Assembly (NCBI GenBank): GCA_910588005.1
Contig: CAJUQM010000008.1
Span: 1-64,000, forward strand
Reading direction: 5' to 3'
DNA length: 64,000 nucleotides
Origin: an uncultured Oscillibacter sp.
GTDB lineage: Bacteria; Bacillota; Clostridia; Oscillospirales; Oscillospiraceae
A model generated the notes under the pieces. It was not told the DNA's origin. It worked only from the letters and a program-made list of their open reading frames with translations, and did no database searches. The translations under genes were made by a program, and so were the position numbers. Shown here in pieces: positions 52,055 through 60,634 of this stretch (the first letter of the stretch is position 1; each line of letters opens with the position of its first letter).

Positions 52055-52795
52055 TCAAAGCGCCTGCAAAACCTGCTTTGGCTGGCAAGACGGCGGCCTG
52101 CCGTCCGCCCCGGTCTGCTCCCAGGGTTTTTTCATTTGAACTGCGATGGGGAATACCGGGGCACCCAGCCCGGCCAGGCTCGGGACGAACCGTTCCTCCG
52201 CCGTGTGGCAGAGCACCGGAATGCCTGTCCGCCGGGAGACCTCCACCGCCAATGCCGCGCCTTTGCGGATCTCGGACTCCGTGGTCTCGCCGCACAGGTG
52301 GGTGTTGTTCACCAGGGCGGAGCAGATAAGGCCGGTGGTATTCTCAATGGCCCGAAGACAGGAGACTGCCGCCTCCGGCTCGCGAACCTCGGGACGGTTG
52401 GCGTTGAGCACGTAGATGAGCTGGTAATCCTCCCCCACGATCTTCGGCTGAAACCGGGCCAGAACTCTGGCTCCCCCAGGATCGCCGCCGGTGTCCAGCA
52501 CGCCCCGGGCGGTCCGGTCCTCCAGGACTGCCAGCAGCTCCGCCGGGATAGAGGGCACGTCGGCGGCGGTACAGGCCTGGGAGGTGGCGATCAGACGGAC
52601 ACCGGATTCCTCCAGCAGCTGCCTGCGCTCCCGGGAGCGGAAATAGGGGTTCACAATATCCAGGTCCGCCAAAATCACCCGCTCGCCTCCGGAGGCCAGA
52701 GACAGCGCCAGATTTACAGAGAGTTCTGTCTTCCCGGTGCCGTAGTGCCCGGTGATAATGGAGAGGCGGTGGGCGCAGATCTCAGCTGCGGTCAT
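52055..52795 (-). CDS. MinD/CobQ-like P-loop ATPase of the oxidoreductase operon
   Basis: A 246-residue SIMIBI-type ATPase. Walker A ITGHYGTGKTELSVNLALSL (about 14-33), Switch/Walker A' ADLDIVNPYFRSRER, and DTGGDPGGARVL. No membrane helix. Similar ATPases often precede the VOR/KOR genes in Clostridia (recalled), but their role there is unclear; cofactor loading or maturation is possible. ATG at 52795 after GAGGAGGGG. Confidence 0.8.
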   Translation of the reverse strand: MTAAEICAHRLSIITGHYGTGKTELSVNLALSLASGGERVILADLDIVNPYFRSRERRQLLEESGVRLIATSQACTAADVPSIPAELLAVLEDRTARGVLDTGGDPGGARVLARFQPKIVGEDYQLIYVLNANRPEVREPEAAVSCLRAIENTTGLICSALVNNTHLCGETTESEIRKGAALAVEVSRRTGIPVLCHTAEERFVPSLAGLGAPVFPIAVQMKKPWEQTGADGRPPSCQPKQVLQAL

Positions 52796-52885
52796 GGGCA
52801 TCCCCTCCTCGAAACGTTGTATTATCTTACTCGAAGTTGTATGATGTCATTGTACTTCCAAAAACCTGTGGTGTCAAGCAGCTTC

Positions 52886-52914
52886 TTGTGTTTTTGGAAA
52901 AAATCGGGTATCAT
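52886..52914 (+). promoter_or_regulatory. Promoter of the GntR regulator
   Basis: TTGTGT (52886-52891), 17 nt, TATCAT (52909-52914). Upstream, two GTTGTAT repeats (near 52816 and 52836) lie in the shared region with the divergent ATPase gene, possible regulator sites. Confidence 0.55.
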
Positions 52915-52940
52915 GAAAAAGCAGGGAGGAGAGATGAGTG

Positions 52941-53615
52941 ATGGAACAAAAAAAGGCCAAGTTGTCGGAGCGGACTGCCGACCGGCTGTATGAGATGATC
53001 GTGGAAGAGCACCGGTATAACCCGGGCTGCAAATTGCCGAATGAGAATGAACTCAGCGAAGAGCTGGGCGTTAGCCGGACCACGCTGCGGGAGGCGATCT
53101 CCTTTCTGGCGGCCCAGGGCGTACTGGAGATCTACCGGGGCAAGGGCACCTTTGTGGCGGAGAATTTTCCCGCCGAGGGGCTGGATCTGACGGCGCTGGC
53201 AGGCGTCCGCTCCCGGGGGCGGGCCAAGGACCTCTTTGAAATGCGGCTGATTTTCGAGCCGGCCACTGTGGCGCTGGCCTGCCAGCGGGCCAGCGACGAG
53301 GAGATGCGGCAGATCCGGCGGAAAGCGGAGCGGGTGGTGGAGACTGCCGCCGCGGGCGGGGACTGGCCCCTTGCGGACCAGGAATTCCACTGGGCCATTA
53401 TCAGGGCCTCTCACAATGAATATATGCGGAGGCTGTATCCCATCATCAACAGCGCCGTGAACGAGATTTTGCAGATTTCCCAAAACCGCCAGCACATGCA
53501 GGACATTGCCCTGCGGGATAACCGGCTGATTTTGGAGTTTCTCCTCCGGCGGGATGAGGCCGGAGCCAGATACGCCATGAGCATCCACATGAAACACCTG
53601 ATCAACACACTGTAG
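52941..53615 (+). CDS. FadR/PdhR-type GntR regulator
   Basis: A 224-residue regulator. N-terminal wHTH: LYEMIVEEHRYNPGCKLPNE, then LSEELGVSRTTLREAISFLA and YRGKGTFVAE; C-terminal FCD domain with metal/ligand residues in EMRLIFEPATVALACQRAS and HWAIIRASHNEYM. FCD regulators often sense carboxylic acids such as pyruvate or lactate. ATG at 52941 after GGAGGAGAG; upstream of the cstA operon with candidate operators. Confidence 0.9.
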   Translation: MEQKKAKLSERTADRLYEMIVEEHRYNPGCKLPNENELSEELGVSRTTLREAISFLAAQGVLEIYRGKGTFVAENFPAEGLDLTALAGVRSRGRAKDLFEMRLIFEPATVALACQRASDEEMRQIRRKAERVVETAAAGGDWPLADQEFHWAIIRASHNEYMRRLYPIINSAVNEILQISQNRQHMQDIALRDNRLILEFLLRRDEAGARYAMSIHMKHLINTL

Positions 53616-53648
53616 AGGGAGTTCTGCGCGGAGAGAGAATTGTATAAT

Positions 53649-53765
53649 TTGTACAAGAGACCGTAAAAAAGCGGAAGAGAACACATGGCAATAGATAAAT
53701 TTTAGAGAAATTTTTGGCGAATTGCACAAATAATTTAAATTTATTCACAAATTGTACACAAATTG
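53649..53765 (+). promoter_or_regulatory. Candidate GntR operators upstream of the cstA operon
   Basis: TTGTACAA (53649-53656, perfect palindrome), TTGCACAA (53722-53729) and TTGTACAC (53752-53759) share a TTGNACA core. CACAAATTG is directly repeated at 53746-53754 and 53757-53765, 11 bp apart. All lie upstream of the -35 of the cstA operon and downstream of the GntR gene; binding by that GntR is an inference. Confidence 0.5.
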
Positions 53766-53777
53766 GATGATACCCTC

Positions 53778-53806
53778 TTAACAAATTCGAAACGAGCGTG
53801 TATAAT
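53778..53806 (+). promoter_or_regulatory. Sigma-A promoter of the cstA operon
   Basis: TTAACA (53778-53783), 17 nt, TATAAT (53801-53806). Transcript begins near 53813 with a leader of about 120 nt. Confidence 0.75.
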
Positions 53807-53846
53807 AGCGCCGTAAACAAACCGACTGAGACAAAGGGGTACCCTT

Positions 53847-53916
53847 TTGTCCGCCCTGGAAGGGCGGACAAGGCGCTTGTCCCCTGGGCCGGTAGGGCCG
53901 CCGGATTCCGGCGGCC
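53847..53916 (+). promoter_or_regulatory. Two leader hairpins of the cstA operon
   Basis: Hairpin 1: TTGTCCGCCCT (53847-53857), GGA, AGGGCGGACAA (53861-53871). Hairpin 2: GGCCGCCGG (53896-53904), ATT, CCGGCGGCC (53908-53916), ending two bases before the ribosome site. No T-run follows. They could protect the RNA or limit translation. Confidence 0.5.
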
Positions 53917-53933
53917 GTGAGAGGAGCCGCCAT

Positions 53934-54314
53934 ATGAAGTTTTGCCCCTTAAAGACGGCGGCCGGTGAGAAGGCCGCTTTGGCGGCGGAATACCGGACCG
54001 CCAAAAAGATGGATGTATTCCGCATGGGAGAGCGGCGGCTGTTTTTCCGCAGGCGGATGACGGCCTATTACATCTCCTATGATGAGATCGACCGCTTTTT
54101 CCGCCGGGTACTGATGGTGCCCGTGCGGGTCTCCTGCTGCGGCGGCGAGATGGCGGTGGAGCATGTGGTGCTCTGCTCCGGCGGGGAGGAGCTGGCCGTG
54201 GTGCTGCTGGCGGACCCCCGCATGGCCCCCTCTGTGATGGAGGCATTGAAAGAGCGGGCGCCCCATGCGGAGTGTGTAAAGCCCCCCGCGGGAGACGGAG
54301 GAGAGAATGGATAA
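53934..54314 (+). CDS. Unrecognised cytoplasmic protein, first gene of cstA operon
   Basis: A 126-residue protein (MKFCPLKTAAGEKAALAAEY, RRRMTAYYISYDEIDRFFRR, SCCGGEMAVEHVVLCSGGEE). No signal or membrane segment, three Cys near the middle. ATG at 53934 after GAGAGGAGCCGCC. Overlaps the next gene by 8 bp. Function unknown; the context suggests a role with the transporter. Confidence 0.65.
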   Translation: MKFCPLKTAAGEKAALAAEYRTAKKMDVFRMGERRLFFRRRMTAYYISYDEIDRFFRRVLMVPVRVSCCGGEMAVEHVVLCSGGEELAVVLLADPRMAPSVMEALKERAPHAECVKPPAGDGGENG

Positions 54315-54819
54315 GAATGAGGCTTTGGAAAAGCTGCTGAACGCCTACTCCCACAGTTACGATATTTTTCGGGATGTGGAGGTAGAGGGGGGGAGTTTTC
54401 CCGCCGCGGCCTTTTTCTACCTGCGGGATGAGCACTATCTGGTCCGCCGGGATAAACAGTTTTATGCCACGGAACAGCACGACTATACATATTTTTATTT
54501 GACGGAGCGCCTGGACCCGGAGACGCTGCGCCGTCAGATCGAACTCACAAAGGCGGCGGGGCTGAGGGAGATCAAGCCCCATAAAGAGCATATGTGCTCC
54601 TACGTCACGCTGGTAATTCTGGCGGACGTCATCGACCCGGAGGCGAAGAGGCTCTTGAAGCGGACCCGCTTCCAAAAAAACTTTCGGCTGGCACTCCATG
54701 GCTGGATGGAGTATCACATAGCTGCAATGGAATGTTCCACGTTGAGCTTCCTCTCCAATCCAGCCGGGAGAGTGGCTCGCAAGACCCTGGAGGGCAACTT
54801 CGCCCCCAGGGCAAAATAA
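54307..54819 (+). CDS. Unrecognised protein, second gene of cstA operon
   Basis: A 170-residue protein (MDKNEALEKLLNAYSHSYDI, FFYLRDEHYLVRRDKQFYAT, ending TLEGNFAPRAK). No membrane helix. Rich in Tyr/Phe and charged residues. ATG after GGAGACGGAGGAGAG. Overlaps the previous gene by 8 bp and precedes cstA by 21 bp. No family identified with confidence. Confidence 0.65.
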   Translation: MDKNEALEKLLNAYSHSYDIFRDVEVEGGSFPAAAFFYLRDEHYLVRRDKQFYATEQHDYTYFYLTERLDPETLRRQIELTKAAGLREIKPHKEHMCSYVTLVILADVIDPEAKRLLKRTRFQKNFRLALHGWMEYHIAAMECSTLSFLSNPAGRVARKTLEGNFAPRAK

Positions 54820-54840
54820 GAAGGGAGAGTGTACCTAGCA

Positions 54841-56550
54841 ATGAATGGTCTGTTACTTCTGATCATCAGCGTTGCTGTGCTGGTCTGCGGTTACGTCTTC
54901 TATGGCCGCTGGCTGTGCAAGCAGTGGGGTGTTGGCGAAAACGACAAGCCCACCCCTGCCCATACCATGGAGGACGGCGTCGACTACGTCCCCGCCAAGG
55001 CTCCGATCCTGATGGGCCACCACTTCTCGTCCATCGCGGGCGCCGGTCCGATCACCGGTCCCATCAATGCCGCCGGTTTCGGCTGGCTCGCCTGCACGCT
55101 GTGGATTCTCATCGGCGGCATCTTCTTCGGCGGCGTCCATGACTTCGGCGCCCTGTTTGCCTCCGTCCGCCACGGCGGCAAGTCCATCGGCGAGATCATC
55201 TCCACCAACATGAGCAAGCGGGCCAAGATGCTGTTTCTGGTCTTTGCCTATCTGACGCTGATCCTGGTGGTGGCGGCGTTCGCCTCTATTGTGGCCGGCA
55301 CCTTCGGCGCCACCTTTACCGAGGCGGGCGCTGTGGATTACGCCGCCTCCGAGGCCAATGCCCGTGTGGCCATGGTTTCCCTGCTGTTCATCCTGATCGC
55401 CATTGTATTCGGCTTCCTGGTGTACCGCCGGAATGCCCCGATGAGCGTGGCCAGCGTCATCGGCGTCATCGCCATTGTGGTGATCATCGCCATCGGCATG
55501 AACTTCCATCCCATCTACCTGTCCGCCTCCGCCTGGATGTGGATCTGCGGTATTTACATCGCCATTGCCTCCGTCACGCCGGTTTGGATTCTGCTCCAGC
55601 CCCGCGACTACCTGTCCAGCTTCCTGCTGTACGCCATGCTGGCCCTGGCCGTGGTCGGTGTGTTCCTGGCCCATCCCTCTATGAGCAGCCTGCCCGCCAT
55701 TGAGATGAGTCCCGCCGCCGGTCCCATCTTCCCGGTGCTGTTTACCACCATCGCCTGCGGCGCCATCTCCGGCTTCCATTCCCTGGTCTCCTCCGGCACC
55801 ACCTCCAAGCAGCTGGATAAAGAGACCGACGCAAAGCCCATCGCCTACGGCGGCATGCTGCTGGAGTGCGTGCTGGCGATCCTGACCCTGTGCGCGGTGG
55901 CCTATGCCTTCAGCTGGAACGCCGCCAATCCCGATTCCGCCCTGAAGGGCGCTACCGCCATCTTCGGCGGCGGCCTGGCCCACATGATTGACGACACCAT
56001 TCCCGGCACCTATAACATTTTGTACACCCTGCTGGTGCTGACCTATTCCGCTTTCTGCCTGACCTCTCTGGATACCGCCACCCGTCTGGCCCGCTTTATG
56101 TTCCAGGAGTTTTGGCTGGATGGCAGCAAGGGCGAGACCCCCGAGAATGTCACCGGTTACAAGAAGATCCTGTCCAATATGTACGTCTCCACCGCCATCA
56201 CCGTGGTGCTGGGCGTCGTGTTGGGTCTGAACGGCTATGAGAAGATCTGGGCGCTGTTTGGCTCCGCCAACCAGCTGCTGGCGGCTTTGGGCCTGCTGGC
56301 CGTGGCCACCTGGCTGGGCAATGTGGGCAAGAACAACAAGATGTTCCTGATTCCCATGTTCTTCATGCTGGTTGTCACCATCGCCTCCCTGATCATCAAC
56401 ACCGTCAAGCAGGTGGGCCTGATCTCCGCAGGCGGCGCCGACTGGGGACCCTATGTCCAGGCCGTCCTGGGTGTGCTGCTGGTGGTTCTGGCGGTCATCT
56501 TGGCCATTGAGGGCATGGCCACCATCTCCAAGCAAAAGCAGAGAGCCTGA
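54841..56550 (+). CDS. cstA: CstA/BtsT-family pyruvate transporter
   Basis: A 569-residue polytopic membrane protein of the carbon-starvation family, several members of which import pyruvate with H+. Family motifs: HHFSSIAGAGPITGPI (about 60), GGVHDFGALFASVRHGG, VWILLQPRDYLSSF and SGFHSLVSSGTTSKQLDKE. Shorter than the ~700-residue E. coli CstA. Codon use is unlike its neighbours (strong C-ending preference), suggesting high expression. ATG at 54841; the GTG 12 bp earlier is inside the ribosome site. Downstream of a GntR regulator and two small genes. Confidence 0.92.
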   Translation: MNGLLLLIISVAVLVCGYVFYGRWLCKQWGVGENDKPTPAHTMEDGVDYVPAKAPILMGHHFSSIAGAGPITGPINAAGFGWLACTLWILIGGIFFGGVHDFGALFASVRHGGKSIGEIISTNMSKRAKMLFLVFAYLTLILVVAAFASIVAGTFGATFTEAGAVDYAASEANARVAMVSLLFILIAIVFGFLVYRRNAPMSVASVIGVIAIVVIIAIGMNFHPIYLSASAWMWICGIYIAIASVTPVWILLQPRDYLSSFLLYAMLALAVVGVFLAHPSMSSLPAIEMSPAAGPIFPVLFTTIACGAISGFHSLVSSGTTSKQLDKETDAKPIAYGGMLLECVLAILTLCAVAYAFSWNAANPDSALKGATAIFGGGLAHMIDDTIPGTYNILYTLLVLTYSAFCLTSLDTATRLARFMFQEFWLDGSKGETPENVTGYKKILSNMYVSTAITVVLGVVLGLNGYEKIWALFGSANQLLAALGLLAVATWLGNVGKNNKMFLIPMFFMLVVTIASLIINTVKQVGLISAGGADWGPYVQAVLGVLLVVLAVILAIEGMATISKQKQRA

Positions 56551-56606
56551 TTTGACCTTCTGCGGCACGGCGGAGTTTTGCCAGTCTCCGCCGGGGCTGA
56601 AAATGG

Positions 56607-56639
56607 AAAGGACTGCCGCGTAAGCGGCAGTCCTTTTTT
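56607..56639 (+). terminator. Terminator of the cstA operon
   Basis: AAAGGACTGCCGC, loop GTAA, GCGGCAGTCCTTT then TTT. Confidence 0.88.
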
Positions 56640-56703
56640 CCGGCAGGCGTCCAGGTGGTTTTCCCGGACGCCTGCCGGTCTTTGAAAGAGGATGGCAGGA
56701 GCT

Positions 56704-57129
56704 TTATTCCGCCAGTATCCGCAGCGCCTCCAGATATCCCGGCAGCCCGCGGCCCCGGACAGTGCCCACGCAGGCCGGCCGGATATAGGAGACATGACGG
56801 AATTCCTCCCGGCTGTCCGGGTCGGAGACGTGGACCTCTACCGTGGGAATCCCCACGGCTTTCACGGCGTCCAGAAGGGCCACGCTGGTGTGGGTGTAGG
56901 CGGCGGGGTTGATGATTATGCCGTCCACCTTTTCAAAATAGGCCTGCTGGATGGCGTCCACCAGTGCCCCTTCATGGTTGGACTGAAAGAAACGGACCTC
57001 CACTCCCAGCCTGTCCGCCTCCTCCTGGATCATAGCTTTTAGATCCTCATAGGTGGCGCTGCCGTAGATCTCCGGCTGACGGATACCCAGCATGTTCATA
57101 TTTGGGCCGTTAATGACCAGAATTTTCAC
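56704..57129 (-). CDS. aroQ: Type II 3-dehydroquinate dehydratase
   Basis: A 141-residue dodecameric dehydroquinase of the shikimate pathway. Catalytic Tyr in PEIYGSATYED (about 22), NHEGALVDAIQ, INPAAYTHTSVAL and the His in EVHVSDP. Last gene of the aro operon; its start overlaps the AroE-AroK stop by 20 bp. Confidence 0.97.
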   Translation of the reverse strand: MKILVINGPNMNMLGIRQPEIYGSATYEDLKAMIQEEADRLGVEVRFFQSNHEGALVDAIQQAYFEKVDGIIINPAAYTHTSVALLDAVKAVGIPTVEVHVSDPDSREEFRHVSYIRPACVGTVRGRGLPGYLEALRILAE

Positions 57130-58420
57130 AGAAATCCCTCCAAATGCGGACGGCGGCTTCCTCCGCCGAGGCGTCGTTTTCGATCAATACGTCAGAGGCG
57201 GCAGCATACAGCGGACGGCGGAGGCGCTCCATTTCCTCCAGCTTTCCGCTTTGAGAGAGGGGGCGTCCCTCTGTCGGCAGTTGGCGCACATCCCGGTGGA
57301 GGTGGTATACCCGTCCGGTGCGGCGCATGGCGGTCCGGTTCTCCGGCCGCAGGATGGCTCCTCCGCCGGTGGCGATCACCTGTCCGCTCTTTCCGCAGAC
57401 CTCCGCTAAGACCTGGCTCTCCAGGCTTCGAAAGATCTCCTCGCCCTGCCGGGCGAAGATCTCCGGAATGGGAACTCCGGCTCTGCGGACGATTTCCGCA
57501 TCCAGGTCTATAAAGGGCTTGCCGGAGAGCACAGCCAGAGCTTTTCCCGCGGTGGTCTTGCCGCTGCCCGGCATGCCCGCCAGGACGAGGTTGGTCTGAT
57601 CTTGCCAGAGCCGGGAGATGATGCCCTCCAGTTCACGATCGGGGATGACCCTGTCAAAGAACAGTTCCTCCGCCCGTTTGGCCTGGGAGACCAGCATGGG
57701 AAGCCCGCCGGTATACCGGATCCTCCGGACCCTGTTTTCCCCCAGAGATTCCAGGGGGATCTCTCCATCCCGGGTCCGGAATTCCAGATCAAGGGCCTCC
57801 GCCTGCAAAAGAAGATTCGTCCGGCCGGGGTTATAGACCACATCTGCCACGTCCGTCACAGCGGGCAGAAGCCGCAGGTCCGCGGGCTGTCCGTCCATAT
57901 GGGGCCACATCCCCACGGGGGTGGTGTTGACGAGGACCTGGGCGTCTTTGTGGCGTTCCGGAAGATTTTGATAGTTGTCCGGACCCGTCCGGGAAATCAC
58001 CGCGATCTCCCGGGCGCCCTCCTGCCGCGCGGCGGCCTGGGCTGTGAGAGACGCCCCTCCGCTGCCTAAGACGACCACCTTCTTCTCCCGCAGGGAGATG
58101 GACGCCCGGCGGAGCATGTACAAAAAACCGTCAATGTCGGTGTTATAGCCATAGAGCTTTCCCGCCCGGCGGACCAGGGTGTTCACGCTGCCGATGCGCT
58201 CCGCCGCCGGGTCGAGGGCGTCGCAGAATTTCATCACCTCCCGCTTATAGGGGATGGTGACATTCAGCCCTCCCAGGTCCTCCCGGTGGAGAAAGCCCTC
58301 CAGCGAATCCGGTTCCAGCTCAACGAGGCGGTAGTCCTCACAGCCCAGCGCCCGGTGGATGGGCACGGACCAGCTGTGGCCCAGCTTCCGTCCCAGCAGG
58401 CCGTAAATCCGCTGTTCCAT
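57110..58420 (-). CDS. Fused shikimate dehydrogenase-shikimate kinase (AroE-AroK)
   Basis: A 436-residue bifunctional protein. Residues 1-265 are AroE: LGRKLGHSWSVPIHRALG (substrate Ser/Lys region), NVTIPYKREVM (catalytic Lys), GYNTDIDGF and NADPH loop VVLGSGGASLTAQ. Residues about 275-436 are AroK: Walker A AGMPGSGKTTAGKALA (about 283), FIDLDAEI and RRPLYAAASDVL. The two enzymes catalyse steps four and five of the shikimate pathway, so substrate can pass within one chain. ATG is adjacent to the PheA stop. Confidence 0.94.
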   Translation of the reverse strand: MEQRIYGLLGRKLGHSWSVPIHRALGCEDYRLVELEPDSLEGFLHREDLGGLNVTIPYKREVMKFCDALDPAAERIGSVNTLVRRAGKLYGYNTDIDGFLYMLRRASISLREKKVVVLGSGGASLTAQAAARQEGAREIAVISRTGPDNYQNLPERHKDAQVLVNTTPVGMWPHMDGQPADLRLLPAVTDVADVVYNPGRTNLLLQAEALDLEFRTRDGEIPLESLGENRVRRIRYTGGLPMLVSQAKRAEELFFDRVIPDRELEGIISRLWQDQTNLVLAGMPGSGKTTAGKALAVLSGKPFIDLDAEIVRRAGVPIPEIFARQGEEIFRSLESQVLAEVCGKSGQVIATGGGAILRPENRTAMRRTGRVYHLHRDVRQLPTEGRPLSQSGKLEEMERLRRPLYAAASDVLIENDASAEEAAVRIWRDFCENSGH

Positions 58421-59556
58421 TACACTTCCGCATAGCTGCCCAGGAACTGGAACTGGGCGCAGCTGCGCTCCATCTCCTTCAGCATGGCCAGAACGCCGGA
58501 GTCCTGGACAGACGCCTCCAGCTCTATGAAGAAGATGAATTCAAAGTCGCTGCCGGCCACCGGGCAGGACTCCAGTTTGGTCATATTGATGTCCAGCGCC
58601 GCAAGCTTGGAGAGGATATCATAGAGGGCGCCGGGCTTGTTCTCAAAGGCGATGATCAGGCTGATCCGGTTGGCGCCGGCGTAGATCACCGGCTTTTTGG
58701 TGACGCAGATGAAGCGGGTATAGTTGTTGTCGCTGTCCTGGATGCTGTTGTCCACACACTCCAGACCGTACAGCGCGGCGCAGGGGTGGGAGGAGATGGC
58801 GGCGGCGTGGCGGCTGCCGCTCTCAGCCACCATCTTGGCGGCGGCGGCGGTGTTGCCGCAGGGGATGATCTTTACGTCTTTGAGGCCGCTCAGGAATTTG
58901 GAGCACTGGCCGATGGCCTGCTCGTGGGAGTAGATTTCGGTGATATCCTCCGGTTTGACCCCGGGCAGGGCCAGCAGCTCGTGGCGGATACACAGCCGGG
59001 CGGAGCGGACAATGGAGAGGTCGTGCTCCTGCAAGAGCTGATACACGGCGCGGACGGAGCCGTTGGAGCTGTTTTCAATGGGGAGGACGCCGAATTTGCA
59101 AAAGCCGGATTCCACGGCGGCCGCCACTGCCTGAAAACTCTTCACATACATGATGTTTCCCCGGGGCAGCAGCCGGTCGCAGGCCACCTGAGAGTTAGCG
59201 CCCTCCACACCCTGGCAGGCCACCAGTCCCGTCTGGGGGAATACCTCGCCCCCGGCGGCCAGAGAGTCCTTGATTCGGGACTCCACACGGGTGGGGGAGG
59301 AGATCAGCTCCGCCTGCCGGGAGCGGGCCAGCTCAAAGAGGGTGGAGTAGAGATGGTAGGCGTAGCGCTCCTTGTCCCCGGCCCGTTCCGTCACCTTGGC
59401 CAGGATCTCCCGCTCCCGCTGTTTATTTAGGATCGGGAGGCTGTGCTGGTTTTTGTAGGCGGCCACTTCCTCGCTCAGGGCCATGCGCTCTAAGAAGAGG
59501 GCCAGCAGCTGGTCGTCTACGGCGTCGATTTTTGTGCGAATCTCAGAAAGTTCCAT
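58420..59556 (-). CDS. pheA: Bifunctional chorismate mutase/prephenate dehydratase
   Basis: A 378-residue P-protein leading to phenylpyruvate. Residues 1-85 are an AroQ-type chorismate mutase (IRTKIDAVDDQLLALFLERM); about 100-285 the dehydratase with GVLPIENSSNGSV and NYTRFICVT (TRF motif); about 300-375 the ACT domain (SLIIAFENKPGALYDILSKL) that binds Phe for feedback. Overlaps aroC by 14 bp. Confidence 0.96.
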   Translation of the reverse strand: MELSEIRTKIDAVDDQLLALFLERMALSEEVAAYKNQHSLPILNKQREREILAKVTERAGDKERYAYHLYSTLFELARSRQAELISSPTRVESRIKDSLAAGGEVFPQTGLVACQGVEGANSQVACDRLLPRGNIMYVKSFQAVAAAVESGFCKFGVLPIENSSNGSVRAVYQLLQEHDLSIVRSARLCIRHELLALPGVKPEDITEIYSHEQAIGQCSKFLSGLKDVKIIPCGNTAAAAKMVAESGSRHAAAISSHPCAALYGLECVDNSIQDSDNNYTRFICVTKKPVIYAGANRISLIIAFENKPGALYDILSKLAALDINMTKLESCPVAGSDFEFIFFIELEASVQDSGVLAMLKEMERSCAQFQFLGSYAEV

Positions 59557-60634
59557 GATTTCCCTCCAACAGTAAGTCTAAAAGCACGGCGGCGGTCACC
59601 GCCTCCACCACCGGGACGGCCCGGTGGGCGATACAGGGGTCGTGACGGCCTTGAATGACCAGGCCGGCCGCCTCCCGGCTGGACAGGCTTACTGTCTGTT
59701 GGGGCCGGGAGATGGACGGTGTGGGTTTTATGGCCGCCCGCAGAGTGATGGGCATGCCGGTGGTAATTCCTCCCAGAATGCCGCCTGCATGGTTACTGGA
59801 TGTGACAATTTCTCCGTCCTCCACGGTGAAGGGGTCGTTGTTCTCCGAGCCGTGAAGACGGGCGGAGGCGAAACCGCCGCCAAACTCCACGCCCTTCACG
59901 GCGGGGATGCCGAAGAGGGCTGCGGCCAGGCGGTTTTCCACCCCGTCAAACATGGGATCGCCCAGCCCGGCGGGCAGGCCCACAGCGGCGCACTCGACAA
60001 CGCCGCCCACGCTGTCCAAGGCCTGACGGGCCTCCAGGATCAAAGACTGCATCCGTGCTCCGGCGTTGTCGTCCAGCACGGGGAAGGGCTTGGCTGCCAC
60101 GGCGCCGAAAAGCTCTGCCGTGGGACGCAGGGGAAAGGACCGGTCGGTCTCCGTTCCCACGGAGGCCAGATGCGCTCCCACAAAGATGCCCCGCCGGGAC
60201 AGAATCTGCTTTGCGATGCCGCCGGCCACACACAGCGGGGCCGTCAGCCGTCCGGAGAAATGTCCGCCGCCCCGCAGATCCGCATGCCCGCCCCACTTGA
60301 CCCAGGCGGTGTAGTCCGCGTGGGAAGGGCGGGGACGATCCTGCAGCTGACGGTAATCCGAAGAGTGCTGGTCGGCGTTTTCAATCATGGCGCACAGCGG
60401 CGCGCCGCAGGTGGCGCCGTTTTCCAGTCCGGAGAGAAACACGGGCGTATCCGCTTCTCTTCTGGCGGTGGAGAGCGGGTTTTTTCCCGGTTTCCGGCGG
60501 TCCAGAAAGGCGTTTAGCTCCTCCAGATCAATGTTCTCCCCGGCGGGCAGGCCGTCTATCAAAACACCGATGGCCCTGCCGTGGGACTGGCCGAATACCG
60601 AGACCCGCAGCAGCTTTCCAAACTCAGAGGACAC
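59543..60634 (-). CDS. aroC: Chorismate synthase
   Basis: A 363-residue FMN-dependent enzyme converting EPSP to chorismate. Signatures: FGKLLRVSVFGQSHGRAIGV, RRPKGKNPLSTARREADTP-type RRKPGKNPLSTARREAD, GGGHFSGRLTAPL, SSNHAGGILGGITTGMPI and RHDPCI. Start taken as GTG at 60634 (GGGAGG 8 nt before), giving the usual MSSEFGKLL; the frame is open a further eight codons. Confidence 0.96.
   Translation of the reverse strand: MSSEFGKLLRVSVFGQSHGRAIGVLIDGLPAGENIDLEELNAFLDRRKPGKNPLSTARREADTPVFLSGLENGATCGAPLCAMIENADQHSSDYRQLQDRPRPSHADYTAWVKWGGHADLRGGGHFSGRLTAPLCVAGGIAKQILSRRGIFVGAHLASVGTETDRSFPLRPTAELFGAVAAKPFPVLDDNAGARMQSLILEARQALDSVGGVVECAAVGLPAGLGDPMFDGVENRLAAALFGIPAVKGVEFGGGFASARLHGSENNDPFTVEDGEIVTSSNHAGGILGGITTGMPITLRAAIKPTPSISRPQQTVSLSSREAAGLVIQGRHDPCIAHRAVPVVEAVTAAVLLDLLLEGNHGTF

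Noticed and set aside
54853..56568. 571-codon open frame opposite cstA
   Set aside because: Antisense shadow caused by the strong C-ending codon preference of cstA.
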